64,000 nucleotides of DNA from the NCBI GenBank assembly GCA_921293015.1, contig OV121090.1, positions 38,932,533-38,996,532 on the forward strand, in the 5' to 3' direction. Source of the stretch: Phorcus lineatus (Eukaryota; Mollusca; Gastropoda; Trochida; Trochidae). The position numbers and the translations under genes are program-made. Numbering within the stretch: position 1 is the stretch's first letter; each line of letters starts with the position of its first letter. The notes under the pieces are model-generated. The model was not told where the DNA came from. It did no database searches and saw nothing but the letters and a program-made list of their open reading frames with translations. Below, in pieces: positions 24,301 to 36,734 of the stretch.

Positions 24301-24639
24301 AATAAATAGCATTGATACACAATGGTTGAGTATGAGAATGAGCAAGTTGATTGGGTATATTTGTGTGTTACTTGGAGGGCTTTTATTTTACAAGAGATTA
24401 GGTTGTTGTACATAGACTGAGGTGGGAATGATATTGTGGAAGGCAAGTAAATATGTATACAATGGAATGGGTTGATGTATGAAATACAAATGTCAAAATA
24501 ATTCCGCACCATTAAACCTTTCAAAGATGTTAATTGACTATATCCCTGAAAAAACTCTTCGATCACGGAATTTGAATTTTCTAAGGATACCAAACTATAA
24601 TCATACCAGATGTGGACAGAAATAATTCAGTTGGCAGCT

Positions 24640-24990
24640 ATGTTGAGATCGTCAATTATAACATAAAGTGAAGTATAATAGAGAATAGCCTGATGTTACT
24701 ATCAATATCATCTACAATGTCATTAATGTATATGATAAATAGAGGTCCCAAAACGGAACCCTGAGGGACACCTGACTAGACGGGTTGAGGGTTGGACGCG
24801 TGTCCATTGATAACAACCCTCTGTGTTTTATCATTTAGATAACTTTCAAACCATTTTAATAAGCTACCTTCACATTCCGTATGATTTAAATTTTTGCAGT
24901 ATTCCTTTATGTCAAACTTTATCAAATACTTTACTAACATCGCAGAATACCACTCTTACTTCTGTACCACCGTCAAGCAGAGGTATATCC
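24640..24990 (-). pseudogene. LINE reverse transcriptase fragment
   Basis: The minus strand encodes GVPQGSVLGPLFIIYINDI (RT motif B region) at about 24775-24715, and upstream FCDVSKVFDKV (motif A, from about 24950). In-frame stops interrupt it. Jockey/CR1-group type. No YADD box is preserved. A dead fragment. Confidence 0.85.
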
Positions 24991-26690
24991 CACAACTAAA
25001 AAGCCTATATAAATAATGAATACGAATAGCAATTGTTTCTATGCATGTCACTTTTAAATGCCCGAACTTCAAAATCATGAGTAAAGTAGCTAATAAACCC
25101 AAGTCTTATTTACCCTCCTACAAGTACGAGTTAGAGGTGGTAGACCCTGCGCTATCAAAGTACACGTACTCGATATAATGATAATTAAATATAACAGAAC
25201 CAGAGTCCTAACGGTTGAAAGATACTGAAATTAAGCTGAAAACATCAACAAAAACATTTTTATTGTTTTCTATTTAAGACTATCATCTTATTTGACACCC
25301 TTCGTACGGCAAGTTTAAGTTTGAAACTAGTCAATCTAACCACGAAGTCTAATTATCTTTCGAAATGTCAGTAAATATGATCAAATTAAACGCTTGTGAC
25401 TGTTTCAGTCGGGTAACAGGCTGTTTCCTAACACTTTCTGTGTGTAAATTAAAGTGATCTATATTCAGATAACCTCTCAATTCTAATTAATCAGAAGAAA
25501 TTTACGGCGAAAGGGCACTAATTTATTGAAACCAAAATGTAATCTCTCACAAACATGGCTGCATCCTATAGTTAATGCTGGTTCTCAAAGGCACTGTGGT
25601 CCGTCTTCTTAGAAAAATAAGGGCTACATAATAAAGAAATAAGGAATAAAGGAAAACAAATGGTTTTTTACAAAGAAATATTTTTTAATCAATAAAAAAA
25701 TTTCTTAAAAGAACTTACAAAGTTCGATTAAGCTACGCTGATACATTTTCCTAACGCGAACGATTAAAAGGAGTTCACACGAAATATGACTGCTTGCAGT
25801 TTTCACTAAGTAGGTTACACTTTTTTCTTTGACTAACGGTAATGGGGTTGTGTGATGAGGCATCATACCCCCTGAAGAAATTCTATTTTGCATTAACTCT
25901 TGTACATGGTTGACATTTTAAGAAATAATCATTTAAAAACATGCTATACAGTGCTGAAAGACCATCATGATCAGCAGCGAAGCGACTACATAATATATTG
26001 TTGAATACATTGAATTTCAGACCCCGATAATGATCTGATTTACCATAACTAGAATTATCATTTACAATGACAGTCGTTTATTCAAGTAGTACACTTTTCC
26101 CTTCATCTTTACAACTCGTGCCTTGCACATTGAATTGATTTGTAACAGACTAACAATACGCAATAACCACTTTTCACACCGTAACTACCAATGCAGTTTT
26201 AACCAAACCAATACTAAAAAGCAATAGCTAAATATGATTTGCTCAAATTTCCGCCCATTTGTGCTAGTTATTTCTAACGTCGTTCCGATTCAGTTGTTTA
26301 CATCCGTACATTCTAAAGGACATGTTTTGGGTTTTTTTAAACTTAAACAAAAATTTGAATCTCCATCAATACATGAGATTCAAAACAATTCATTTCATAA
26401 GATTGTTACATAAATATGGTTGACAAGTATATACATGATTTGAAAGGCAGACTCTGATATTTTAAAATTGCAATAGGCAGGAGCAATAAACAACAGCTGG
26501 GAGTAATAGCGGAAAAGATTATGGCATATGGACTAGAACTGACCGAAGTTTTCATACTTGCACTTTAAATAGTAGTTGCTGCAGTCAACATAATACATTG
26601 ATTTAATTTCTACTTTGATGTGTTTAAGATTTGGTCGTTTGTTCATTACTTTCATTTTGTATTGTTATCTCTACGATTGTAATAATTAGA
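24991..26690. other. Intergenic interval with no supported gene
   Basis: AT-rich. Short frames (for example 25705-25893 minus) have no recognisable features. No clear repeat termini found by eye. Confidence 0.5.
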
Positions 26691-26699
26691 TTTTGAAAA

Positions 26700-27745
26700 T
26701 AGTTTCTCTTCTTTACATTATCCTAAAATGATGTTTTTACTTGTTAAAGTTATTGTTACTCTGGTTTTTCCCTGTTTACATTGTTCTATTTCTTTCCAGA
26801 TTAACTTTACGAATATACATTCGTATAGGAAATGCAATATTGATTTTATCTTGGAGCTACAGATAAAGAATTTTTTTGGAATCTTTGTATTTCATTTTTG
26901 TTAGCAAATCTTTTGTTGGCAAGATTAATTATGAATCATGCTGTATTGGAACCGAGTTTGTTTTACACTTTCATAGGATTTAGAGGTGTGATTTTTTCAA
27001 TCTTCTTCCATGTTTCTTCCTCAATGAATTCTTTTTGTTCATTTTGCCATATTCCACAGTATGTTAAGGGTTTAGTGGATTTATTGGATATAAGAATGTC
27101 ATATATAATGTTTCTACATCCAATAAGTTAGGTAGAATTGGTGGTTGAAGTTCAGTTTCAATTTGATTTTTTGTACTTGCAGTAACATTTAATGGATTTT
27201 ATTATTCCTTGGAGTTCTAAAATAATTTCAATAGTATAAGTTTACCATCAGTGTTAGGCATGTCGATTATGTAAATAGAACCTTTTAAGGAATAATGTTT
27301 GTAATTGATTATCTTATATCAACGTTTATGTTATCCTTTACCTATATTTTTTGAGACAGGATATAATTAGCGTTTTGTGCATTTTTTTATTTATCAGTTA
27401 CAAACATACTCCATGATTATTAAGTTTCTGTCCCGAATCGGTTAGTTTTGGGTGTTGTAACAAACTTGAATATATTTGTTTCGCATGTTTTTATATAGCT
27501 GTTCATGTATCTTTTTGTACAAACTTGTATTAATTTCTTCACCTTGGATTTTGAATTTCTTAATCTTTCAATCAATCATTTTTTGGGGATCGAATAAGCC
27601 TTGTTATGTCTGGAGCTCGTATCCCGCCTTGTTGGTAATTTTTTGTAGTGGCATCTCTATCAACTTTGTCAGGTTTGTGTTTCCATATTAACTGAAAGCA
27701 TATTGTTCAATTTTCAAAAATCATATTACCATTTCGGTTAGGTAG
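26700..27745 (-). pseudogene. L1-clade LINE C-terminal remnant
   Basis: Minus-strand frames, broken by stops, read KPDKVDRDATTKNYQQGGIR then APDI near 27680-27600, matching the L1-type K-I-K-R ... Y-x-x-G-G-L-K-x-x-D-I block. Further on come IWQNEQKEFIEEETWKKIEK near 27080-27000 and LHFLYECIFVKLIWKEIEQ near 26850-26790, the C-terminal zinc region of L1-like elements. It is a different clade from the CR1-like pieces elsewhere in the window. Confidence 0.75.
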
Positions 27746-28180
27746 AAAATCGAAAAGGTGATTAAGTTTTGGGAAAAGAAGGCTTTTTCAATGCACAAGT
27801 CTTACTTAAGATCTCTGTTCTCTGATTCATAGATAGTTTTACAACATGTTCTTAAAGATGATGTTTTAAATCATTTGTATGATTGTATGAATCTTAGGAA
27901 TCTTTGAAAATAAATTAAAAACACTTATTTATACAGTAAATCACGATAACATGAGATAATTATGAAACATGATTAACCCGAACAGTTACAGTTGAACCAT
28001 GGTAGTCTCCGAATATTTACAAAACTTTGTGGAAGCGTCGTTTAGGAAAATTCATCTTTATATGTAAGTACAACCGGACTATTTCTTTAACTTGCTAAGG
28101 CACATCGAACTACATAAGCAGTATATGTTCAAGGCCACATTAATTAGAAATGCAAGGCAATACATTTTTGAAAAGGAGTT

Positions 28181-28182
<2 letters not shown>

Positions 28183-28217
<35 letters not shown>
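28183..28217. repeat. (TA)n microsatellite
   Basis: About 17 uninterrupted TA units. Confidence 0.95.
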
Positions 28218-28223
<6 letters not shown>

Positions 28224-28463
28224 ACATAGTCTTAAAGGGTACAAATTCCAGAAATTTCCCCATGAGAAGATTCCAAACCCCGCCTCCAGAGTCGCAGATA
28301 ATCGGAAATAATACCACATCATCATTCTATTTGTAATTCGATTTGTATGATGTTTTTCGAAGAAACAAAAGCGCCCGATCGAGTTTAACATACCCGTTTA
28401 TCTTAAAAGTGAAACCTACTTTGTAAAAGGGTAATCGTCTAAGTGCCTAATCGTCAAGTTCAG

Positions 28464-28693
28464 ACCCCACTTAGTAAAGGAAGGAAGTGCAACAAATTTG
28501 AAGGAAAACCGTGCCTTACTGAATGACAAGGTTCCATAATGAAAGAAACGCAGGGAAAGTGGAACGATGTCACTTCTGATTGGGACGAAACATTTCTGAT
28601 ATTGCCTTTTATCACCGACGTTGACGTGTTTGTTTTGAGATTGTGCTGCGTTTTCTTCCATTTTGGAAGCTTATGCCATTACTTAGAGGGGGC
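28464..28693. repeat. Short relative of the 48.1-49.6 kb foldback element
   Basis: About 230 bp with inverted ends: ACCCCACTTAGTAAAGG on the left and TACTTAGAGGGGGC on the right. Inside are CAAATTTGAAGGAAAAC and GACGTTGACGTGTTTG, blocks also found in the arms of 48102-49590. Confidence 0.7.
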
Positions 28694-28796
28694 TTAAATT
28701 AAGCCAGGGACAAGCAAATAGATCTTAATCATACTGTCCCTGGTTAAACAAGTGAGCGGAGGCAATTAAGCGAGTGTGTTGATAGAGCTTTTTCAT

Positions 28797-28890
28797 AGCC
28801 TTAGACACTCCAAAATGGTATCCCACAAGGATCAGTTCTACGACCCTTCTAATATTGACAGTATACACAAATGACGTTGGCGATGAATAG
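28797..28890 (+). pseudogene. LINE reverse transcriptase fragment (motif B)
   Basis: The frame reads NGIPQGSVLRPF and, after a one-base shift, LILTVYTNDVGDE, the RT motif B region. No flanking RT motifs are preserved. Confidence 0.65.
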
Positions 28891-29017
28891 CGATAGATGA
28901 TAAATACATCGAATGTGCTGCAGCGGTGGCTACTATTAAAAAATTAATAATGTAGAAATACTCTATGTATCATTTATGTGATGTGACTGACTTCGAATCT
29001 AATTATTATTAATAAGC

Positions 29018-29092
29018 ATGCTACACCTTGTGTATGGATATAGCGCTTTATAAATACTCATTATTATTATTCATTATTCATTATTAATCAAT
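29018..29092 (+). repeat. LINE 3' tail, second copy
   Basis: ACACCTTGTGTATGGATATA then GCGCTTTATAAATACTC and ATT-rich repeats, nearly identical to 12088-12153. An isolated 3' end of the same LINE family. Confidence 0.75.
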
Positions 29093-29569
29093 ATTACCCT
29101 TTAAGTAAAAGACAAAGAACATTTTGAATGCAGAGTTATGATTTGGTGATCAGCCCTTTATTGCACATTGTACATCCTGATGAGAGCGGTTTTAAAGAAG
29201 GATAACTTGTTTCAAATCCTTTCCGTTGTAAATAAATTATGTTTAACCCAAACAATAAGATAAAACCTAACATCCTTCCTTTGTTAGGCATCAGTTACGA
29301 AGATGAAAGCTAATACCCATGTACCACTGCACCCCTGTGAAACCTCCCAAAACGGCAAACGCGGCAAACAGTTGGTTTAGAGGCGTTGGAATTAACCACA
29401 CTGTACCGTACGGTAAGCCTGGATTTTGATCAAGCGGCCGTTGAAGAGCTCTCATTGAAGAGTACTTGACAGTTCGTGGGCATTTTCATGGTGTATACAC
29501 ACGCGCCCAATCTGTCTGGACAATAACGCACTTAGCAAGGTGACGGATTGCTAGGTTATGAAGCCAAAC

Positions 29570-30020
29570 TTGAAGGGCCACTCCGTGAGTTGTTGGAGTC
29601 ATATATGCCAAACTTAATCAATGGTGTCATTTGATCGCGAAGTATCGACTGTTACAAAAAAGACACATTCTAAAGCTTACTGTTTTTACAGTGACAATAT
29701 GATGGTAGAACGTCGCAATTATGATCGAAAACCGGACAGTGGCGCGCGTCAAAGAGCCAAACATAATTTTGGAGACTTATCTAAAACAGCTTGGAGGGCA
29801 GTTAGGAGTTGATAGTGTTTGTTATAGGTTATATAACTAGTATTCATGTATATTGGACGTGATATCTACACCTCTGTGCATTTAAAACAGTATTTGTCAT
29901 ATATGTCTTTTTTGGACATGAAAAGTTAAGATGATTTGATTTTTATATCTACACATATGATATTTAGGTTCGTATCAAAGGTAAATGATATGTTATGAAA
30001 ATCACGGAGTGGCTTTTTAA
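29570..30020 (-). repeat. MITE family B, copy 3
   Basis: 451 bp in minus orientation. The left end is TTGAAGGGCCACTCCGTGAG and the right end is ATCACGGAGTGGCTTTTTAA. It contains the shared core as ATGATCGAAAACCGGACAGT at about 29720. Confidence 0.9.
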
Positions 30021-30600
30021 GGAATATTGCCCGAGTAGAGCAAGGCGCTGAGGTATTATCAGTTGTAAGGTATATGTACACATCAAGGTTTCTTGAACTG
30101 TTGTAGTGTTTTGTTGGTTGAAATCCTCCGATTCAGAGACACATTTTATTTTGTATCACGAAGTAAACGAGTACTGACATGTGCTTCCCGCACACACATG
30201 TAAATGGTGGTGACAAAAAAAAAGTGCCCGTCTATTCGTGTTCAAACATCTTCACGTTCAGGTTAGGGTAATGAAAATAATATGTAAACATTAGGTAATT
30301 AAATATTTACAAAACGCATCGACTTTTCATTTCCTTCCATCACCTTTGTTATGTAGAGAACTCATTTTCATGGGAAAATTTGGAACTGTAACAATGTCGT
30401 GAACATCTTTGGATATTATAAACATTAACATGTTCACATTGATAATGTTTTGGTGGAAATAAAACGTTTAATGAACGGTTTACATAAATGAAATAAACAT
30501 ATTTAAGCATAAAACAAATACAAGCAACATAAATACACAAACATTTGTTTATAATACAATAAACACAAAAAAACATACACATACACAAAAAACACATACA

Positions 30601-31348
30601 TAGAGATTATTACCCGAGGAAGTGTGTCATATGCCTTTTACAAAACGAGTGTGAATTTTTGTATTACCCGAGCGAGAGCGAGGGTTATACACAAATTCGC
30701 ACGAGTTTCGTAAAAGGCATATGACACACTTCCGAAGGTAATAATTTCTTTATCACCGATTCTATTTCATTTCAAACGCATGGGATTATTCAGAAAACGG
30801 CCTCCTTCCCTTTCGACGACCCGCTTCAGTGACGTCATGAACAATGGTTTTATGACGTCACAGACGACTTAATACGGTCACTCGTTGACACACAATCGTT
30901 GCTAGGCAAAAGTGATATGTGCACATGTGCTCATATTGAAAATATGTCACTGCTTATGATTAACCATATGGGTAATAAATAGAGATTATTACCCGAGGAA
31001 GTGTGTCATATGACTTTCACGAAATGAGTGCGAATTTTTTTATTACCCGAGCGAGAGCGAGGGTTATACACAAGTTCGCACGAGTTTCGTAAAAGTCATA
31101 TGACACAATTCCGAGGGTTATAATTTCTTTATTACCGATTCTATTTCATTTAAAACACACGGAAAGCGGCCTGCTTTCTTTGCGGCGGCCCGCTTCAGTG
31201 AAGTCACGAACAATGGTTTGATGACGTCACAGACGACATAATACGGTAACTCGCGCTGAAACAATCGTTGCTAGTCAAAAGTGATATGTGCACATGTGCT
31301 CATATTGAAAATATGTCATCACTTATGAACAACCATATGGGTAATAAA
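30601..31348. repeat. Two adjacent copies of a hairpin unit with TGACGTCA sites
   Basis: Unit 1 is 30601-30979 and unit 2 is 30980-31348 (about 375 bp each, estimated 90% alike). Each opens AGAGATTATTACCCGAGGAA and closes CATATGGGTAATAAA. The first about 140 bases form a large imperfect hairpin: TCATATGCCTTTTACAAAAC pairs with GTTTCGTAAAAGGCATATGA, with loop CCGAGCGAGAGCGAGGG. Unit 1 then has two perfect TGACGTCA palindromes near 30830 and 30855; unit 2 keeps the second and has AGTGAAGTCA for the first. A diverged third copy is at 33043-33325. Confidence 0.85.
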
Positions 31349-31854
31349 TATAAATTGCCCTAGGTATGTTTGAAATTATCAATTATGCACACGTTATACA
31401 TCCTAAAAATCTAATATACATGGTTGATGTCAAAATTGATATTGTATTTCAGATGAAAGTAATTGTTTATTTATTTCTCATAAATTCTTATGACCAAATC
31501 GTGTTGACACACAGTTAATGAACGAGTATCGTCTATGCTTCCTTTTGACCCTAAACTCACCCAGATCATCTGACACACGTTGTTTGAAATCTATTTTAGA
31601 AGTGTATCTTCCGCTCGTTTCTTGGGTTTGAGGAATGGTCGATTTATAAGAAGTACTTTCCTTAAAGCATCTACCATTTTTACATTGAATGAGCTACCGA
31701 AGACAGGGCTGAAATAGTTTTTTATTTTTTAAATATCTGAACGGATGAAATGCTTACACGAACACAACACGACTATTGTTTTAAAAACTGTCATTTTCAA
31801 AGGAATAATATTGAAGTGCAGTAAGCTCGTGTTTAATTGAGATGTTTTTCATAT

Positions 31855-31990
31855 AAATTACGTATTGAAACCGGAAGGCATTCTAATTGAAGTAGAAACG
31901 ATAGACTATGTTTACAATGCAATGAAGGTTATGTAGAGGATGAAAACCATTTTCTCCTTGGGGTCCAGATCTGATAAACTCCACCCTTAC
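31855..31990 (+). pseudogene. LINE C-terminal zinc-motif fragment
   Basis: Broken frames read IETGRHSN followed by RLCLQCNEGYVEDENHFLL, the C-x-x-C ... H motif at the end of LINE polyproteins. Surrounded by stops. Confidence 0.65.
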
Positions 31991-32251
31991 CATTTATCTA
32001 ATATATATTGTAAACATCCAGATAAAACTTAATTTAAATCCCTCTTGTCAACATCCGATTATAAACTTTTACTAACAATAACTTGGTATGCTTTATCTGT
32101 CAGGCAATGTATGAAAGGTGTTCAAGCTGTTTACGTTTACTCACTCATCTGTCCTGTTATTTACAATGCAATACTTATGTAGTTATTGGCCTACACTTTC
32201 GTAATAAATATTAAATTGAAACATCTGAACATTTCAAAATTCGCATTGGGA

Positions 32252-32440
32252 GCAGTAAAGAACAGGTAGAAAGTATATCATTGACAGTAATTTAGATTTG
32301 TGTGCGGGAAGCACATGTCAGTACTCGTTTACTTCGTGATACAAAATAAAATGTGTCTCTGAATCGGAGTATTTCAACCAACAACACACGGACAGTAAAG
32401 CAGTAAAGAACAGGTAGAAAGTATATTATTGACAGTAATC
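32252..32440 (+). repeat. Direct repeat of about 41 bp flanking the right inverted arm
   Basis: AGCAGTAAAGAACAGGTAGA with its following ~21 bases occurs at 32252-32292 and again at 32399-32440. The right arm of the 2.27-kb segment lies between them. Confidence 0.75.
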
Positions 32441-32490
32441 CCTGATCAATACAGGTACCAGTCTAATACACACTAAAAATTCACTCAAGT

Positions 32491-32570
32491 TCATTTCCAC
32501 GCCGCTAATGGCTGTAATATTGCCCAAGCGGCAACTCACTCATTCACTCACTCAAGTTCATTTCAAATCA
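32491..32570 (+). repeat. SINE 3' remnant with CACT repeats
   Basis: CACGCCGCTAATGGCTG, CCAAGCGGCAACTCACTCAT and further ACTC repeats, a truncated relative of the 3' part of the SINEs at 21.6 and 36.8 kb. Confidence 0.5.
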
Positions 32571-33042
32571 CCCTTTTTAATTCTCTGAATGATCAACTAT
32601 TTAATTTAAAACAATTCTTTAATATTTATATTTATATAACTGAAGATCAACGATCGTCAAGGCGTCACACATATCTAATGGAATCCAATTATAATCTCCG
32701 AACCATAATATGAAATAATAGAAACTGTAAATTAGCATTTTGACAAATTATTGTTCCATATTTGAAACTTGTTTTCATATTTACCCAATTAGTATACAAT
32801 ACATCATAGTCGATATAAATAGTCATCACCTAATGCAACTAAAGAGAATATTCTCGCGATAAAGGTTAATCGTGCTATTAAACGAGCAAAAGAGAAATAC
32901 GTAAATGACAAGATCGCTGAGCAGGATACAATAAGTTTATAAATCGCTGCTCAATTCACTTGGCGATCCTCCCTTCTATACACTTCTCAGTCAAGACAGT
33001 TCTCCGTTCCTCACATTCTCTACAGACAAGTTTGACATCCTT

Positions 33043-33325
33043 GCCCAAGAATGTTGTCTGATTCAGAAGAAGCAGACATCGTGTACACAATTTTGCACTA
33101 GTTTCTTGTAATCATGTGGCACGCTCCCGAGTGTTTCATTTCTTTAGTCTCACTTCTCTTACAAAGGTTCGCTCTAGTGACGTCATGACAAAGGTTTCAA
33201 GTCTTCACAGACGAGAAATACCGAAACTCGCGCTACAACAGTCGTTTCGCGGCAAAAGTGTTATTACAAATGTGCACATCCTGAAAATATGACTCTTCCT
33301 TTGATGGTTGAATGAATAACAGCCT
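33043..33325. repeat. Diverged copy of the CRE-hairpin unit
   Basis: Retains GTGACGTCATGACAAAGG, ACTCGCGCTACAACAGTCGT and GTGCACATCCTGAAAATATG in the same order as 30601-31348. The hairpin has decayed. Confidence 0.65.
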
Positions 33326-33741
33326 TAAACAACCTCATCCACCTACACAAACATTACATACCAATTGTTAAAGGACCTGTCACTGATATACAGATGCTCT
33401 GTTATGGGTCCTCACAGAATTGTTCTATTTACACGGCATCGAGCGTCGCAGTATAAATGGAAAAAGTCCATTCCAGTGCAGGGAAATTATGTTCACAAGG
33501 CAACATGCATTTATGCTCAGGCATAGTTTAAATGTGATATATGAAGCTTTTGATAAATCCTCGTGTAGATGGTATGTAACCAATCGTATTCATCACCAGG
33601 ACAATGTAAAAGCGTACCCCGATGAGAGATAAATCCCACTTAGATAGTGAACAAATGTAAAAGTTTTCTGTTTTTGGATCACACTATCGGCTATAAAAGA
33701 CTTTGTACATTTGAAGATGGTGTGCCAAGTCCTACATCCCT

Positions 33742-34474
33742 GCTTTCACAAAGCTACCTTAACTAAGGTTAACCTAATCTCCCATACTTTAACATTGTAC
33801 TAAGGTTACCTTAAAGGCACTAGTGCACGCTTTTACGGTTTAAATTGGCTACTTTAAGGTTTAAGAGGACTTATGCATTCACTTAAGCTTTCTGTAGATG
33901 CAATGAAATACTTAAAATTCTTTAAAATTGACCTGCAATCAACAATGAAAAAATTTAGACAGCCGCTGTTGGCTTGGACATATAACAAATCTAAGGTTAG
34001 CTGTGCACAAAACGGATAAATTATAGACAGTTGAAAGCGGCTGAACTATTATTATGTGCAGCTGTTGAATTTACCTAAACTCTGAACTGAGAACAAATAA
34101 TGAATTATGTTTTATGAAAGCAATGTTGTAAATAAACCGATTTAACAACACAGCATTAGCATTGCTATTAGATTGACCAAAGCGGCTGCCGTTTCCGCTT
34201 TTTTGGTTATAAGAAAAATCTTAATATTTCCGATATCGTAGTTCATGCGGATTTATTGTAACGTAACATTAAATACTTCCGGTCTTTAAAAATCAATTTT
34301 ACTACCTGAATACGTAAATATTTGTTAAATAACTTACGAGGTAGATTACTTGAGTGAGGATCTTGAATAATATCGAGAGATATGCAGTATCTGTGCATTC
34401 GTTGTGTTAACGAAATATTGGTGTGCACTAGTGCGTTTAAGGACTTACGATCACCTTAGGGCTTTGTGAAAGGA
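33742..34474. repeat. MITE-like element with CTTTCACAAAGC inverted ends
   Basis: The left end is GCTTTCACAAAGCTACCTTA and the right end is CACCTTAGGGCTTTGTGAAAG. Further in, GGCACTAGTGCACGC (left, 33817) mirrors GTGTGCACTAGTGCG (right, 34421). About 730 bp; no protein frame. Confidence 0.7.
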
Positions 34475-35007
34475 GACCCTGGGTCATGTTTTCGGATGCT
34501 TTTTTATTTGTATTTAGTGCTCTAGGAAAGCGATTTCACAATGTATGAGATTTGAGGCCAAATACGAGAGCACAAGGGATGTCCCATAAGTAGATTGCAT
34601 TAAGTAAAAAACGATATAAATGCAGCTGTATTAATGTTTTTATTTTATTCCCTTTTTTCTATTTTATTCCATTTCATATATGATACATAGAAAGGCTGTG
34701 TTCTAACATCGTCAGGAGTATAAAGATCTTCCAACCTTCAAGAACTTGGTTCTTTAGTGTTTCAGTATAATGATCTCATGTTGTTTGTCCTCTAATATTG
34801 GTACCAACGAAAATATCCAAATTAGCAATAAATATAAAACAATGTGTTAGAAACAAAATATACAAGTAACTTGAGAATTTTCACCTGAATGCATAGTGGA
34901 AGTTGATGCACACGAACGCGCGATTTAAAACTACATCTATTTATTAGAACGTCAACCTCCTATATGTATCAAAATAATGTTTTTTGCCACACACTTCCTA
35001 TCATGTT

Positions 35008-35060
35008 AAAAAACCACTCCGTGATTTTCGTGATATAGTTTTTTACTTTCAGAGGTTACA
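35008..35060 (+). repeat. MITE family B terminal remnant
   Basis: TTAAAAAACCACTCCGTGAT then TTTCGTGATATAGTTTTTTA matches the left terminus of family B. The rest is lost. Confidence 0.55.
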
Positions 35061-35127
35061 AAACTGAATAGGTGATACCCATTTATAAAAACACATTTAT
35101 CCGAAATTCATTACAATATTTGTTTAA

Positions 35128-35152
35128 TGATGATGATGATGATGATGATGAT
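35128..35152. repeat. (GAT)n microsatellite
   Basis: Eight consecutive TGA/GAT triplets followed by an AATAAT-rich run. Confidence 0.9.
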
Positions 35153-35399
35153 ACTAATAATAATAATACTTTTTATTACATCAATTAAAAAGTTTTCGTA
35201 AAGTTGAAAAATAGAATTTAAAAATGAGCCAGTGATTTTTGAACAAGTGTTAACAAGTTTTAGAAGTTTGTTTTATTTTGGAGGGAAAGGGCACCGAACC
35301 AACACTGTGCAGAAAAGGATAAAAATAGATTGGATGCAAGAGTTATAAAACGCGGTCATAATAGAATGATCATCATTAAAAGATCATAATCTCCTTAAA

Positions 35400-35800
35400 A
35401 TATACATACGTTGTTAACACTTTTTGCAGATACGATCGGTGTTTGCAGAAAGGTAAGTCGATTGTCAATGACAGTTCCTAGAGACTTGTATTCACCTACA
35501 ATTTCAATGGGTTCGTTATCAATGTGTACAGGATCACAGGTTGAATTTATTCTAAAGTCTCTTATCATTTCATAGGTCCTCTTGGCGTTTAGCTGGAGGT
35601 AGTTGACATCGCACCATTTAACAACGTAATTATATCTGAATGGTATCCAAGTTCACAGTTTGTTAGCAGCGATACTACGGGGGCGTCACCTGCAAATTTG
35701 ATTGTTGCACAATTGTCGTGCACACTCCTACAGTCATTGGTGTAAAGAATTAATAAGAAAGGAGATAGTACACAGCCCTCTGCATGGAGCGCCAATTTTT
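35400..35800 (-). pseudogene. LINE reverse transcriptase fragment with damaged active site
   Basis: The minus strand reads GCVLSPFLLILYTNDC (motif B), then IKFAGDAPVV where FADDTAVV is expected, so the catalytic second Asp is lost. After a shift it continues WCDVNYLQLNAKRTYEM and EYKSLGTVIDNRLTF, the thumb region. Upstream and downstream parts are absent. Confidence 0.85.
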
Positions 35801-36119
35801 TTCGATGTGCTCGGTGAATGTTTATTGTAAACTTTGAAATATCGTGTCCTGTTGCTTAAGAAGATTCTAGAGATTTATCGTCATAAATTGACGGATTTGG
35901 TGATTGTAGGAGGTTTTCAGGGTCAGGGAATCCATTGATTTTCAGATTGAACTTAGTAGCGGGTAATGGTGAATTCTATGACTGCCGAAAAAATGCCGGA
36001 CCACTGCGCTCTTTCGCCAAGCCTGTCAAGGTTCTTGATTGATCTGGAAGAGTAACCATGTGTCATTCCGAGGGTTTTACGGGACAATGATTTAACATTG
36101 TTAGTTTAAGGAAGAAGAA

Positions 36120-36660
36120 GAGAAGAAAATTAGTTTATTGAATTGTCACACTTTGCATTTAGACATATATTATACAATTATCACATCAAATTAAAAAGCA
36201 AAGTCCAGCCTACATAGGCTTACGAGACACGATATAACATAAAATAATCCTTTTAAATAAATAGTATTACTAAAACATCTGTAAAACAAGAGCGTACACA
36301 CGCGTGCACTCACACAAACACATTATTATATACAAATATATTACATCAGTAAAATAGGTATAACGGGGTATAAAACATTATTGGAGAAGTTTATGCTTAT
36401 ACATTTTGTATAGAGTGGCGGCAAGAGATTGGGAAAATAGGTCATTTAACATTATATAAGTTAGCTTATCAAACGGTGACATGGACAGAAAAGTTGGTTC
36501 AAAATTGGCTATTTTAGAGAAGAGGTCATACCTTAAATCGGAGTAAAAGGTCTCTAGGACACTGGTATGCAGACGTGCTAAGAATGCATTAGCAATAAGA
36601 AGTTACCCTGGATCGTCAACCTTCATGAACCTTCAGGTACTCAAGAACACTGCTCGGAGG
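36120..36660 (-). pseudogene. Probable LINE 3' end
   Basis: The minus strand ends GACAATTCAATAAACTAATT, a LINE-like tail with AATAAA. Before it is the phrase TATGTAGGCTGGACTTTGC and, further up, degraded frames without clear motifs. Judged by resemblance to the other LINE 3' ends here. Confidence 0.4.
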
Positions 36661-36734
36661 CTCTTGGGGGGCGTTAAGATAATAAAAGCTCAGGTGCATA
36701 ACTAAGTATATACAGTCAAACTCATTCAAACGGA

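Larger units (their letters stand above)
30111..32384. mobile_element. 2.27-kb segment bounded by 85-bp inverted repeats
   Basis: The left arm 30111-30195 is the reverse complement of the right arm 32300-32384 with a single mismatch (TCCTCCG against TACTCCG). The arms contain TGTATCACGAAGTAAACGAG. No transposase frame is visible. Inside are the two CRE-hairpin units (30601-31348) and a LINE scrap (31855-31990). It could be a non-autonomous DNA element with nested insertions, or an inverted duplication. Confidence 0.7.

Noticed and set aside
24267..24593. 108-aa minus-strand frame near 24.4 kb
   Set aside because: AT-rich and Ser/Ile/Tyr-rich without motifs, overlapping the ribozyme-like repeat remnant.
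30349..30597. 82-aa Cys-rich minus-strand frame (MCFLCMCMFFCVYC)
   Set aside because: It comes from an ACACATACAT-like low-complexity stretch; no start context or family.
30601..31348. Possible CRISPR array or tandem regulatory array
   Set aside because: Only two long units, with a hairpin and no short regular repeats or spacers; the genome is eukaryotic.
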